Source: Gilliamella sp. N-G2
Lineage (GTDB): Bacteria; Pseudomonadota; Gammaproteobacteria; Enterobacterales; Orbaceae
Reading direction: 5' to 3'
NCBI RefSeq assembly: GCF_002142215.1
Contig: NZ_NAST01000001.1
Span: 1-64,000 of the forward strand
DNA length: 64,000 nt
Shown: positions 17,684 through 26,584 of the stretch, piece by piece
How the letters are laid out: every line of letters begins with the position of its first letter
How positions within the stretch are numbered: position 1 is the stretch's first letter
Made by a program: the position numbers and the translations under genes
Notes under the pieces: generated by a model
The model's input: the letters and a program-made list of their open reading frames with translations, nothing else
What the model was told of the DNA's origin: nothing
Database searches by the model: none

Positions 17684-18886
17684 TTATTTTCTATGATTAC
17701 TTTTGATAAGTTGAATACCAACTAACGCTAAAACTAGATTAACAATTGTCAATAAGACACAAATAGCTATCACGCCATTCCAAGCCATATTTTGATAAAC
17801 GATACCTAATAAATAGGTACCAATACTGCCTCCTGCTAAACAAGAAAGTAAATATAAGGATGAAATAGCTCCGCGTGAATTAATGGGTACATTTTTATTA
17901 AGCATGGCAATAACTAATGGTTGAATACCAAATACAAACAAAAACAGACTAAAAATCCCTAACCCAATAACATATAACCTTGAGCTATAACCAATAGTCA
18001 CAACCGTTACACATACAGCTAACAAATAAATGATTAAAAGATAGCGTTCATTTATAACCCGTAATAATTTACTCGTAATTATGGTGCCTATAATCGCACT
18101 AAGCCCAGCAAAATTAAGCCATCCCAAAACTGTTGCAGATAAAGAAAAAGGTGCATTTTTTAGATAAAAAGTGAGTAATGAAGATAATCCTAAGTAAACA
18201 AAGAAGAGTAGAAAACCAACAGATAGAAATATTATCACTGTTTTATCAAATAATATTTTAATTGCCGTCAAATATGTACCAAGTACACTGATGGTTGAAG
18301 ATTGATGGCTTGATTGTTTTATCGCGAAAGGAACAAAAAGACATGCGATCGTTATCAAACCGGCATATATGGCAAAGGCAACTTGCCAAGACCAAAAATC
18401 AGTTAACATAGCAACCAAACTTCGACTAAAAATAAAACCTATAATTGAAGCTGAAATCATAATACCCATTGCTTGCGGTAACTTATGATTAGGCGTGTTT
18501 TTAGCTGTATAAGCAAACAATGCTGCCGGAACCGCTGCTGCAAAAAATCCGATCAATGACATAACCACCAAATATAAATTGAAACTATCTACAATCACAG
18601 ATAACTCTAGGCAACAAACAGTTCCAATACTGCCAAACAAAACTAACAACTTGGTTGAAACTTTATCCGATAAAGGGCCATAAATAAAAAACGAGATAGC
18701 ATAAAAAAAACACGATAAGCTGAATACATTTCTGGCGGCTAAAATATCGATATCATAAGTTTGAGAGATCTCTTGAAAGATAAGTTGACTTATATAAACC
18801 GATCCGACTAACAGCACGATTAATAATGCTGACAGCACTAAACGCGGTTTTGTCTGTATTAGCTCTTCTGTAGAGATGGATTCCAT
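17684..18886 (-). CDS. MFS transporter
   Basis: A 400-residue inner-membrane transporter with about 12 hydrophobic segments and an MFS loop 2-3 motif (YGPLSDKVSTKLLVLFGS). It broadly resembles YnfM-type drug/metabolite efflux proteins. The frame opens at TTG 18892, but the ATG at 18886 is the natural start. The LysR gene is divergent, with a perfect T-N11-A palindrome between them, so that regulator probably controls this gene. Downstream lies the secreted beta-propeller gene. The substrate is unknown. Confidence 0.8.
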   Translation of the reverse strand: MESISTEELIQTKPRLVLSALLIVLLVGSVYISQLIFQEISQTYDIDILAARNVFSLSCFFYAISFFIYGPLSDKVSTKLLVLFGSIGTVCCLELSVIVDSFNLYLVVMSLIGFFAAAVPAALFAYTAKNTPNHKLPQAMGIMISASIIGFIFSRSLVAMLTDFWSWQVAFAIYAGLITIACLFVPFAIKQSSHQSSTISVLGTYLTAIKILFDKTVIIFLSVGFLLFFVYLGLSSLLTFYLKNAPFSLSATVLGWLNFAGLSAIIGTIITSKLLRVINERYLLIIYLLAVCVTVVTIGYSSRLYVIGLGIFSLFLFVFGIQPLVIAMLNKNVPINSRGAISSLYLLSCLAGGSIGTYLLGIVYQNMAWNGVIAICVLLTIVNLVLALVGIQLIKSNHRK

Positions 18887-18967
18887 GAACAAAATACCAA
18901 TTGCTAATTGATTAAACTTGAGAGAGGTTATCTAACAATACAGCAATATAGAAATACATATTTTGTT

Positions 18968-18982
18968 ATACGAAATTCGTAT
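18968..18982. promoter_or_regulatory. LysR-type T-N11-A operator
   Basis: ATACGAAATTCGTAT is a 15-bp palindrome containing T-N11-A. It lies in the gap between the divergent LysR and MFS genes, the classic place for a LysR binding site. Confidence 0.65.
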
Positions 18983-19111
18983 CGCAGAAAAAATCATATA
19001 AACAAATGCAAAAAGCAAAGTTCTCATTCATAATAATAATCTAATTTAGATATATAAATGACACAACCACTTACAACTCAGCGAAATAGTTTATTAAGGA
19101 TAGTAAAATTT

Positions 19112-20005
19112 ATGGACATCTATAGCAAAAGATTACCAACGATTAAACAATTACAATATTTTGTTGCAGTTTGTGACGAGCTTAGTTTTACTGGTGCAGC
19201 TAAAAAACTTGGTATTAGCCAACCTCCTCTTTCAACGCAAATTAAAAATTTGGAAGAAACCCTGCAAAGCCCGCTATTTTTAAGAAATACGCATAACATT
19301 GTATTAACCAACGAAGGTGAAATATTAAAACTAAAAGCAAAACAACTATTAAATGATCTTTGTTCTATAGTTAAATCAACTAGCAATGATGAAAAGGTGC
19401 TTATAGGCACAACTAAAACTTTAAGCTTTGACTATATTCCTTATTTCAAAACGTTTTTAACGGAGTTTGCTGATGAAACTGAAATATATAAGCACAACTA
19501 CACATCTAAAGAGTTGCAGCTTGAATTACAAAAAGGCAATATCGATTTTGCAATTGTTTCTGACGCCAGAGATTTTACTGAAAACTCATTGCTAATCTAT
19601 CAAGAACCAGTAACCTTGGTTTTACCCGCTAATCATCCATGCAGCAAACAAGACAAAGTAAACCTAAATGATGTACTTGATTTACCACTATTTTGGTTTA
19701 AACAACACTCAAATCCGCTTTTTTACGACCAATGTGAACAGGTTTTTAATAGCTTAAACTATCCATTACAACGTCGTACTGAACTCGCAGATAATTTATC
19801 GATGCTACTCGAAGTTGCATTAGGGAAAGCAATGATGCTTTTACCACAATCTATGGCACAAGCTAAAGTTGAAGGAGTTACCTATAAAAAACTGATTAGC
19901 AATCAAGATAAAAAATTAAAAATAAATATCTATCTTATATGGCGTAAAAACTTAAAAATGACGGCGATTAACCATACAATAATTAATTATTTTCATCAAA
20001 ACTAA
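19112..20005 (+). CDS. LysR-family transcriptional regulator
   Basis: A regulator of about 297 residues. The N-terminal winged helix has LPTIKQLQYFVAVCDELSFTGAA and LGISQPPLSTQIKNLEE, followed by the long substrate-binding domain. The frame is open from ATG 19058, but that start has no SD. AAGGA lies about 11 nt before the ATG at 19112, which also gives the usual N-terminal length, so the later start is favoured. It is divergent from the MFS/propeller operon and probably regulates it. An eight-copy heptamer repeat follows the stop. Confidence 0.88.
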   Translation: MDIYSKRLPTIKQLQYFVAVCDELSFTGAAKKLGISQPPLSTQIKNLEETLQSPLFLRNTHNIVLTNEGEILKLKAKQLLNDLCSIVKSTSNDEKVLIGTTKTLSFDYIPYFKTFLTEFADETEIYKHNYTSKELQLELQKGNIDFAIVSDARDFTENSLLIYQEPVTLVLPANHPCSKQDKVNLNDVLDLPLFWFKQHSNPLFYDQCEQVFNSLNYPLQRRTELADNLSMLLEVALGKAMMLLPQSMAQAKVEGVTYKKLISNQDKKLKINIYLIWRKNLKMTAINHTIINYFHQN

Positions 20006-20021
20006 AACATAAAAAACAGAA

Positions 20022-20077
20022 ACATAAAACATAAAACATAAAACATAAAACATAAAACATAAAACATAAAACATAAA
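20022..20077. repeat. heptanucleotide tandem repeat (ACATAAA)x8
   Basis: Eight perfect head-to-tail copies of ACATAAA begin 17 bp after the LysR stop. A near copy just before (20007-20015) suggests the array once extended further. It is non-coding and prone to slippage. Confidence 0.95.
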
Positions 20078-20142
20078 AGTATAAAAAATTAAAATCAAAT
20101 CGGCAAAACCGCTTTCTTCCATTTTCGGGGAATATTAAAATT

Positions 20143-20177
20143 AAAAGCAGGCGTGGTTAAAAGATCATCCTGCTTTT
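20143..20177. terminator. hairpin between convergent LysR and GPH transporter genes
   Basis: AAAAGCAGG (20143-20151) pairs with CCTGCTTTT (20169-20177) around a 17-nt loop. A before and T after the stem on both strands make it a credible bidirectional terminator. Confidence 0.6.
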
Positions 20178-20205
20178 ACTTAAATATCATTCATCATAAA
20201 AAATA

Positions 20206-21603
20206 TTACTTTTCGGCATTCCTTTTAGACAATTCACCAATAATCTGTTTATATTTATCATTCCAAAGAGGATAGAAGAAATACATAAAGACTATTGTTA
20301 GAATAGCCAATGCTCCCGGATAAATATAGATAAGACTACGAATACCAAATAGTGCATTTTCACTTTGTTCAGCATTCGGTACGTATCCAACAAACGCTAA
20401 TACAATTCCAGGAACAAAACCAGCTATTGCTTGGGACAATTTACGGAAAAATGTATAAGATGAATAAACTAACCCTTCAGCGCGAATGCCTGTTTTCCAT
20501 TCACCATATTCAACAGCATCGGATATTAAGGCCCAATTAAGAGTATTTATGAATGAACTACCTAAGAAAGCTAAAGATGCAAAAGCAACAAAGGCAAAAG
20601 GAGAATCGACCACAAAGAAAGCTGTTAAATCAGCCGCAGCCCAAATTACGCATCCAATAATATATAACCAAACTTTATCAATATATTTGACTAGATTCGG
20701 GACAATAATTGTACCAATAAATACTGAACCAATTGAGAAGAATCCCATATAAGGAATGATAGAAGTATCATGTAAAGTGTATTGGGCAAAAAAGATCTGA
20801 ATTGCCAATTTTACATTGTAGGCCGAGAAGGTAAAAACATTAACTACACAAAGAATCAATAATGGTCTATTTTTTAGTAATGCACCATAAGATTTTTTAA
20901 GAACTGCTTTAGATAATTTTTCTTTCGGTTTGATGACGTAATGTTCTTCAACATTCTTGGCTGAAAGCATAACTAAACTGGCACCAGCAATACCAAATAT
21001 TGTTACTGCGGCAAGATACCCTGTCGATTCATTATCAAATAACCATACAATAGGCATAAATGCTACGGTAGCAATAAGTAACCCTAGTGTTCCACCAGCT
21101 TGTCGGAAAGAAGCCAATATAGTTCTTTCTTGAGAATTTTTAGTCATTGCTGGTACAATCGAACCATAAGCTATATTACCAATCGAATAAACAGTACCAA
21201 AAATCATATAACTTAGATAAGCAAGAATAATTTTCCAAGTTAATGAGAAATTTGGTATTGAAAAGGTAGCAACTAAAAGTAATGCTAATGGAATGGCAGA
21301 ATAAAAAATGAATGGTCTAAACTTACCTTTGGGACCAATATTCATGCGGTTATCGATCCAAGTACCAACAGAAATATCAGCAAAAGCATCCCATACTTTT
21401 GCAACTAGAAACACTGAACCAGCCCAAACACTTGGTAGTCCTAAATGGTCGGTAAAATATTTTAGAAGATAGAGTTGCCCCATATCAAACAGAAAATTAT
21501 ATCCAGTATCTCCTAATCCATAAAAAATACGTTGTCTGACATTTGTTTTCACCGGTGTTAAAGATGAATCATGTCCTTGTGAAACGGCTATATTTTTTGG
21601 CAT
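20206..21603 (-). CDS. GPH-family sugar:cation symporter (YihO/YihP-like)
   Basis: A 465-residue inner-membrane transporter of the glycoside-pentoside-hexuronide family: about 12 hydrophobic segments, YGLGDTGYNFLF near the start, KVWDAFADISVGTWIDNR in the loop 2-3 region, and RTILASFRQAG. YihO and YihP of the E. coli sulfoquinovose cluster belong to this family. GGAGG lies 6 nt before the ATG at 21603, so that start is chosen over the ATG at 21615. Placed at the edge of the sulfoquinovose island, it probably carries SQ or its glyceride, or exports DHPS. Which of these is open. Confidence 0.83.
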   Translation of the reverse strand: MPKNIAVSQGHDSSLTPVKTNVRQRIFYGLGDTGYNFLFDMGQLYLLKYFTDHLGLPSVWAGSVFLVAKVWDAFADISVGTWIDNRMNIGPKGKFRPFIFYSAIPLALLLVATFSIPNFSLTWKIILAYLSYMIFGTVYSIGNIAYGSIVPAMTKNSQERTILASFRQAGGTLGLLIATVAFMPIVWLFDNESTGYLAAVTIFGIAGASLVMLSAKNVEEHYVIKPKEKLSKAVLKKSYGALLKNRPLLILCVVNVFTFSAYNVKLAIQIFFAQYTLHDTSIIPYMGFFSIGSVFIGTIIVPNLVKYIDKVWLYIIGCVIWAAADLTAFFVVDSPFAFVAFASLAFLGSSFINTLNWALISDAVEYGEWKTGIRAEGLVYSSYTFFRKLSQAIAGFVPGIVLAFVGYVPNAEQSENALFGIRSLIYIYPGALAILTIVFMYFFYPLWNDKYKQIIGELSKRNAEK

Positions 21604-21686
21604 AAAAGCCTCCATAATTTGACTAATTTAAAACATTTAATCCTAATGGGAGGAATTTTCGTGTTCCTCCAAGTTTCCTTTAAAAA

Positions 21687-23144
21687 TTAACTTTTTAGTC
21701 TTGCAATTACCTCTTCGTCTTCTTTATCAACTGGATTGTTTAGCGGTTCCCATTTAATTAAGTAACATGTGCAAAAACCTATTAGCGGAACGATTGCTAA
21801 AAGATAAAATGCGGTTATGCCAAATTTGTACCAAATCAATGGCCAAAAAATTACACCTGCTATCCCCCCCATTCTTAAAACTGCATTGGTAAAACCGACT
21901 CCAGCTGCACGAATACTAGGTGGATAAGATAATGTGGCAATGGTGATGCCTAAACCTGCTGGACCTGCCGCATGAGAAAAAATCAATGTCATAAGAAACA
22001 ATAAGGTGAGAAAAGTGCTTGATTGACCAATAAAACCTAAGGCTAATAGAGAGAACATGACGAAAATAAAACCTAACATGCTCTGTCGTCTTGTTCCTAA
22101 GTGAGCAATGAGTAAGGAGCCAATAATCGCGCCAGTTAACCCGGCTAACATGTTGACCGATGCTGTACCTAATAAAGTAGCCGATAAGTCGCCAGCCAGC
22201 ATACTAATTAAGATAACCGGCAGATATGCACCAACCGCGTTGTATTGCCATGATTGCATTGTGGCAATAACACAAGAAAGAATTGTTCTTTTTAAATATT
22301 TTTTGGAAAATAAAATTTTATATTGGGCTAGTTTACTGATTTTTTCTTGTTTTAAGTCATTGTTGAGATTTGCTATAGTCGCAAATTCAGAAGTAATATT
22401 AATCTCAATTTGATAGCGCTTTTTTATAACTTGATATAACTCTGTGGTACGTTTAACTCTAGCAAGCCAAATTGCTGATTCACCAATCAGACGATAGCGT
22501 AAAATGATGATACTTATGGCAAAGATTGCACCGATAAAAAATGCAACTCGCCAAAGTTTTATTTCACTAATTCCAAATTTGAATAAAATAAAGAGGACTA
22601 AATAGACAAATGTAGTCGTTAAAAACCAAACTACTTGCCAAAGGTTTACTGAACCACCTGATTTTTTGGATTTTGTCCCTGCTAATTCAGCAACGGCACT
22701 GGTTGATAATGGAAAATCAATACCTAACCCTATACCCATCATTAAAAAAACAAAAAGTAAAACCCAAATATTAGTGACAACAGGTAAAATTAAGGCACCA
22801 ATAATCCACAAGCCTACCGATAATAAGAAAGCCCGTTTTTGGCCAATTTTATCAACGGTCGACTGAGCAACTAGCCCCCCTATCATCAGACCGATGAAAA
22901 AAACGGAATTAACGGTGGCACTAAAGGTTGGTGAAACGGTAAATTCTTCTGCTATATATTTATTAGCAAAAGCCATAATCACAACTTGATATGCGTCAAG
23001 AAAAACCCCACTAAGCGCAAGAAAAAAGATAAAAAAATGTCGCTTATTATTGGGAGCATGTTCATTAATTATATCAATGACATCTTGTGTACTGTTGACA
23101 TTAAAAAAGCTTTTAGATTCATCAGATTGTTTAAAATCCGCCAT
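21687..23144 (-). CDS. MFS transporter of the sugar-porter type
   Basis: A 485-residue inner-membrane protein with about 12 hydrophobic segments, FLDAYQVVIMAFA in the first, and the MFS motif STVDKIGQKRAF. The long central cytosolic loop, with WLARVKRTTELYQV, is typical of sugar-porter relatives. AGAGGT precedes the ATG at 23144; a longer upstream frame has no such signal. It lies between the GPH transporter (83 bp on) and yihS (152 bp before, past a hairpin). It is not part of the E. coli yih cluster, and import of sulfoquinovose compounds or export of DHPS are both possible. Confidence 0.78.
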   Translation of the reverse strand: MADFKQSDESKSFFNVNSTQDVIDIINEHAPNNKRHFFIFFLALSGVFLDAYQVVIMAFANKYIAEEFTVSPTFSATVNSVFFIGLMIGGLVAQSTVDKIGQKRAFLLSVGLWIIGALILPVVTNIWVLLFVFLMMGIGLGIDFPLSTSAVAELAGTKSKKSGGSVNLWQVVWFLTTTFVYLVLFILFKFGISEIKLWRVAFFIGAIFAISIIILRYRLIGESAIWLARVKRTTELYQVIKKRYQIEINITSEFATIANLNNDLKQEKISKLAQYKILFSKKYLKRTILSCVIATMQSWQYNAVGAYLPVILISMLAGDLSATLLGTASVNMLAGLTGAIIGSLLIAHLGTRRQSMLGFIFVMFSLLALGFIGQSSTFLTLLFLMTLIFSHAAGPAGLGITIATLSYPPSIRAAGVGFTNAVLRMGGIAGVIFWPLIWYKFGITAFYLLAIVPLIGFCTCYLIKWEPLNNPVDKEDEEVIARLKS

Positions 23145-23259
23145 GATTACCTCTATAAATTTTAGGCAAATAGATACCTGCTGTATAAATTGCATCTATA
23201 CAGTTTTTAAGTTGTTTGTATTAATTAATTGAACTTTACGTCAGTAATAATTCATCATT

Positions 23260-23285
23260 TGAGGGATAATTAGTTTTATCCCTCA
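23260..23285. terminator. hairpin after yihS
   Basis: TGAGGGATAA (23260-23269) pairs perfectly with TTATCCCTCA (23276-23285) around a 6-nt loop, 11 bp past the yihS stop. It probably ends or attenuates the gldA-dhaKLM-yihS transcript before the two transporter genes. Confidence 0.55.
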
Positions 23286-23296
23286 TGTTATAAAAT

Positions 23297-24547
23297 TTAC
23301 TGAACGTTTTTATCCAATAACCCTGCCGCTAATGCAGGAGCAAGTCCCGGAGTTAAAGGTAATCTAGGTATCACTAAACAATGCAGTAGATGATAAATAT
23401 CTTGTTTACCATCCCATACTTTATTAGATACATGATTATTGGTGTCGAGCTCTTGCCACCAAGAACCTGTTTCATAGTCCATTAAATAAGTTCTGCAGTA
23501 ATCCCAGAAGCGTTGGTAATATTCTTCATATTGAGGATCCTTAGTAACATCAAAAAGTGCATAAGCGGTTCCCATTGCCTCAACAATAACCCAGCGAATC
23601 CTCTCTCTTACAACTGGTTTACCATCCCAATCAACGCTATAAACAAAACCTGGAGCACCATCAACTGACCATGCATCTCTAACACCTGCAGCAAATAGAT
23701 TTTTGGCATTATCCAAGAGCCAGTCAGGTGTTGGCATTTTATTGTCTAATAAGGTGGCGCGAAGATGTAACATCAAACGTCCCCACTCAACCCAATGTCC
23801 CGGTGTTCCGCCGTATGCACGAAAATGACTTGCAGGATTTTCCTTGTTATAGTCAAGAATAGGTTTCCAATTAGAATCAAAATGTTCATTAACTCGATAA
23901 TGGTTATTTCTCGCTACATCATGAATAATGACTGAAGCAATGCGAATTGCCCGATCCAGCCACTTTTTATCTTTAGTTACATCATAAACAATAAGGAAAG
24001 CTTCTACGGCGTGCATGTTTGCATTACCACCACGATAATCTTCTGTCTTTGTAAATGTTTCATCCCAAGACTCTAAACACATCTGTTCTTTTTCACTCCA
24101 GAAATATTTTTCAATGATTTCTATTGCTTCAATTAATAATGCTTTAGCTTTAGGATGACCGGTTGTTACTGCACTTGCTGCACCTAATAAAACAAAGAAA
24201 TGTTGATAACCTTGTTTCGAAGGATCAATAACTTTGCCACTATTGATATCAATATTGGCATACCACCCACCATTTACCTTATCTTTTAATGGCCCATTTA
24301 ATGCATTAATACCATGTTCAACTAATTCATAAGCGCCTGGTCGTCCCATCAAGGCGGCTACTGAATACACATGAATCATGCGTGCGGTGATCCAAAGCTG
24401 AGTTCCCATCTCTTGTCGAACATTACCATTATTGCCGATCCAGCCGAAACCGGTTGGTACAACGGCTTTTCGACCAAATTCAAAAATACGGTCAGTTTCA
24501 TTTTCCAACCAACGATTGTGTGCTTTTGTATTAATCCAACTCATCAT
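23297..24547 (-). CDS. yihS: sulfoquinovose isomerase
   Basis: Converts sulfoquinovose to 6-deoxy-6-sulfofructose, the first intracellular step of the sulfo-EMP pathway. The 416-residue protein is very close to E. coli YihS throughout: [77 protein letters not shown] with His251, and [15 protein letters not shown]. It is an (alpha/alpha)6-barrel of the N-acylglucosamine 2-epimerase superfamily. Unlike in E. coli, it is the last gene of an operon with gldA-dhaK-dhaL-dhaM (43 bp after dhaM). This placement ties SQ use to glycerol use. Confidence 0.96.
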   Translation of the reverse strand: MMSWINTKAHNRWLENETDRIFEFGRKAVVPTGFGWIGNNGNVRQEMGTQLWITARMIHVYSVAALMGRPGAYELVEHGINALNGPLKDKVNGGWYANIDINSGKVIDPSKQGYQHFFVLLGAASAVTTGHPKAKALLIEAIEIIEKYFWSEKEQMCLESWDETFTKTEDYRGGNANMHAVEAFLIVYDVTKDKKWLDRAIRIASVIIHDVARNNHYRVNEHFDSNWKPILDYNKENPASHFRAYGGTPGHWVEWGRLMLHLRATLLDNKMPTPDWLLDNAKNLFAAGVRDAWSVDGAPGFVYSVDWDGKPVVRERIRWVIVEAMGTAYALFDVTKDPQYEEYYQRFWDYCRTYLMDYETGSWWQELDTNNHVSNKVWDGKQDIYHLLHCLVIPRLPLTPGLAPALAAGLLDKNVQ

Positions 24548-24590
24548 TCTGATTTACCTCTAATTAAATTTTTATCCAATCACGTTATAA

Positions 24591-24977
24591 CTATTTACTC
24601 ATTGATTTTAATTCTTCAAAAATTGATTCAAGACTATCAATACTTTCAATTTGAACAGCAGCCATAAATGCACCTTCAATCAATGGGCAATTAACGATAT
24701 AAACTTTTTGTTTAATATCTTCATCAAGCATATCCACTGCTGTTTCTGAACTCATTACGGCACTGCCTATATCAGTGAAAACAAGAATGGCTTCATCCGA
24801 TTGGCGTTTTTGAATAATTTCATATATTGCAATTGGATCTGTGCCTAAATTGCCATCAGATGTTCCACCGAGAGAAAAAGTAGTTACGTTTTCTTGATTC
24901 AATGCCATTTCATCAATCATCTCTTTCAAACCGTCGGTTATCTTCTTACTATGAGATACGAGAATGAAACTTATCAC
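24591..24977 (-). CDS. dhaM: dihydroxyacetone kinase phosphotransfer subunit, single domain
   Basis: A 128-residue EIIA(Man)-like protein: FILVSHSKKI with phospho-acceptor His9, then GGTSDGNLGTD and FTDIGSAVMSSE. In the PTS-type dihydroxyacetone kinase, DhaM passes phosphate from the PTS to DhaL-ADP. E. coli DhaM carries extra HPr and EI-like domains (about 470 residues). This one ends after the EIIA domain, like Lactococcus DhaM, so it must be phosphorylated by the general HPr. It starts 15 bp after dhaL. Confidence 0.92.
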   Translation of the reverse strand: MISFILVSHSKKITDGLKEMIDEMALNQENVTTFSLGGTSDGNLGTDPIAIYEIIQKRQSDEAILVFTDIGSAVMSSETAVDMLDEDIKQKVYIVNCPLIEGAFMAAVQIESIDSLESIFEELKSMSK

Positions 24978-24992
24978 TATTAATTTCCTTTT

Positions 24993-25571
24993 TTATAAAA
25001 TATTTCTTAGCATCGCTGTGAACAAAAAACCGCTTGAAACCGAACCTGGATCTAGATGATCAATTGAACGTTGTGCCAAATAAGAAGCTCGCCCCTTGGT
25101 TGCCATCATTGGTTTTGTTGACTCAACAGCGCTATCAATTACTTGTTGTGTTAACTGATTTTCTAACAAACTTTTACTAACCGGCGCCCACACATCAACC
25201 ATAGTTTTTTCACCACAAACAGCCTTTCCTCGTTTAATGATGCCATTAAGCCCTGCTTGAATAATGGTAGGTAACTCATTGGTTTCTTTAGCTGCTTTTG
25301 CCATTTCCATAAAAGCCGAACCATATAGTGGACCTGAGGCTCCACCAATATTCCCCATAAGAGCCATCGCGGTAATCCTAAAAACATCAGAAATTGTATT
25401 AGGTGACGTTTTAGCAAATTCCGTTTGCATGGCAATAACACCTCGATTCATATTGTTCCCATGATCACCATCACCAATTGGTGTATCAAGTTCACTTAGG
25501 TAAGTCTTATTTTTTTGAATTACATCAGCAAAATCATTTAGCCAATTTAAAACGTTTTTTGTATCAAGCAT
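24993..25571 (-). CDS. dhaL: dihydroxyacetone kinase ADP-binding subunit
   Basis: A 192-residue protein carrying tightly bound ADP, which is rephosphorylated by DhaM and then phosphorylates dihydroxyacetone held by DhaK. The metal-binding motif LDTPIGDGDHGNNMNRG is complete. IGGASGPLYGSAF and GRASYLAQRSIDHLDPGS also match the family. It lies 12 bp after dhaK and 15 bp before dhaM. Confidence 0.96.
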   Translation of the reverse strand: MLDTKNVLNWLNDFADVIQKNKTYLSELDTPIGDGDHGNNMNRGVIAMQTEFAKTSPNTISDVFRITAMALMGNIGGASGPLYGSAFMEMAKAAKETNELPTIIQAGLNGIIKRGKAVCGEKTMVDVWAPVSKSLLENQLTQQVIDSAVESTKPMMATKGRASYLAQRSIDHLDPGSVSSGFLFTAMLRNIL

Positions 25572-25583
25572 GATTTTTCCTTT

Positions 25584-26573
25584 TTACCAAGCTAGTGTCG
25601 TTACAGAATAGTTAAGCTTTTCGAGCCAATTGTTATCTACTATCTTCATCAGTGTTAATGACACCCCAGCCATATCAATTGCTGTCATATAGTTACCAAC
25701 TTTGGTAAAGACTACATTGAGGTTTTCTGTCTCTAATTGATGCAACACGTCATTAGCAAATACATATTGTTCCATTAATGGCGTTGCGCCTAGCCCATTA
25801 ATCAAAACGGCATATTGTTCATTTTTTTGAAATGGAAATGCGGCTTTTAATTTACTAATTAGCTCTTGTGCTAAAAATTTGGATGATTGTAATTTTTCTC
25901 GCCTATATCCCGGTTCACCATGGATGCCAACACCATATTCAATTTCGTCTTCAGCAAGAACAAACCCAGGTTTACCTACTTCCGGAACAGTAGCGCCAGA
26001 AAATGCCACGCCAATTGTTTTAATGTTTGGAATAATTTTTGCTGAAAGTTGTTTGATTTCAGCTAAACTAGCACCTTGTTCACTAGCGGCCCCCAAGATC
26101 TTATGAACTAAAATCGTTCCAGCAACCCCGCGTTTACCTTGAGTATAAGTACTATTTTCAACAGCAATATCATCATCAACGATACAGGTATCAACTTTGA
26201 TACCCTCCATTTCAGCCATATCTTTAGCCATTTCAAAATTCATAATGTCACCGGAGTAATTCTTAATTACTAAAAATACGCCTTGACCAGAATCCGCGGC
26301 TTTAATAGCGTTAAAAATTTGATCTGGTGTTGGTGAGGTAAATACTTGGCCACAAACAGCGGCAGTTAACATTCCTTGACCAACATAACCAGCATGAGCT
26401 GGTTCATGACCACTTCCACCGCCACTGATAACTGCCACTTTATTGGATCCTAAATTTTTTCTAATGACTATTTGAGAATCAGCAACTCTTTCCAATAAAG
26501 TCGGACTACTAGCGATTAAACCGTCAATCATTTCATTAACAATATCTGATGGGCTATTAATCAATTTTTTCAT
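25584..26573 (-). CDS. dhaK: dihydroxyacetone kinase substrate-binding subunit
   Basis: Binds dihydroxyacetone covalently through a histidine and presents it for phosphorylation to DHAP. The 329-residue length is standard. Motifs: ISGGGSGHEPAHAGYVG, FLVIKNYSGDIMNFEMA, KRGVAGTILVHKI, and GVGIHGEPGY with His218, the same number as in E. coli DhaK. It lies 11 bp after gldA. In this operon its dihydroxyacetone most likely comes from glycerol oxidation by GldA. Confidence 0.97.
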   Translation of the reverse strand: MKKLINSPSDIVNEMIDGLIASSPTLLERVADSQIVIRKNLGSNKVAVISGGGSGHEPAHAGYVGQGMLTAAVCGQVFTSPTPDQIFNAIKAADSGQGVFLVIKNYSGDIMNFEMAKDMAEMEGIKVDTCIVDDDIAVENSTYTQGKRGVAGTILVHKILGAASEQGASLAEIKQLSAKIIPNIKTIGVAFSGATVPEVGKPGFVLAEDEIEYGVGIHGEPGYRREKLQSSKFLAQELISKLKAAFPFQKNEQYAVLINGLGATPLMEQYVFANDVLHQLETENLNVVFTKVGNYMTAIDMAGVSLTLMKIVDNNWLEKLNYSVTTLAW

Positions 26574-26584
26574 TGCATTAGCTC

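Noticed and set aside
22108-22413. Plus-strand frame of about 100 codons inside the MFS gene
   Set aside because: It lies antisense to a well-supported transporter gene, has no family features and no SD; a shadow frame.
24371-24667. Plus-strand frame across the yihS-dhaM junction
   Set aside because: Antisense to two clear enzymes and of unnatural composition.
25163-25441. Minus-strand frame inside dhaL
   Set aside because: Same strand, other frame, within an intact DhaL with all motifs; not a real gene.
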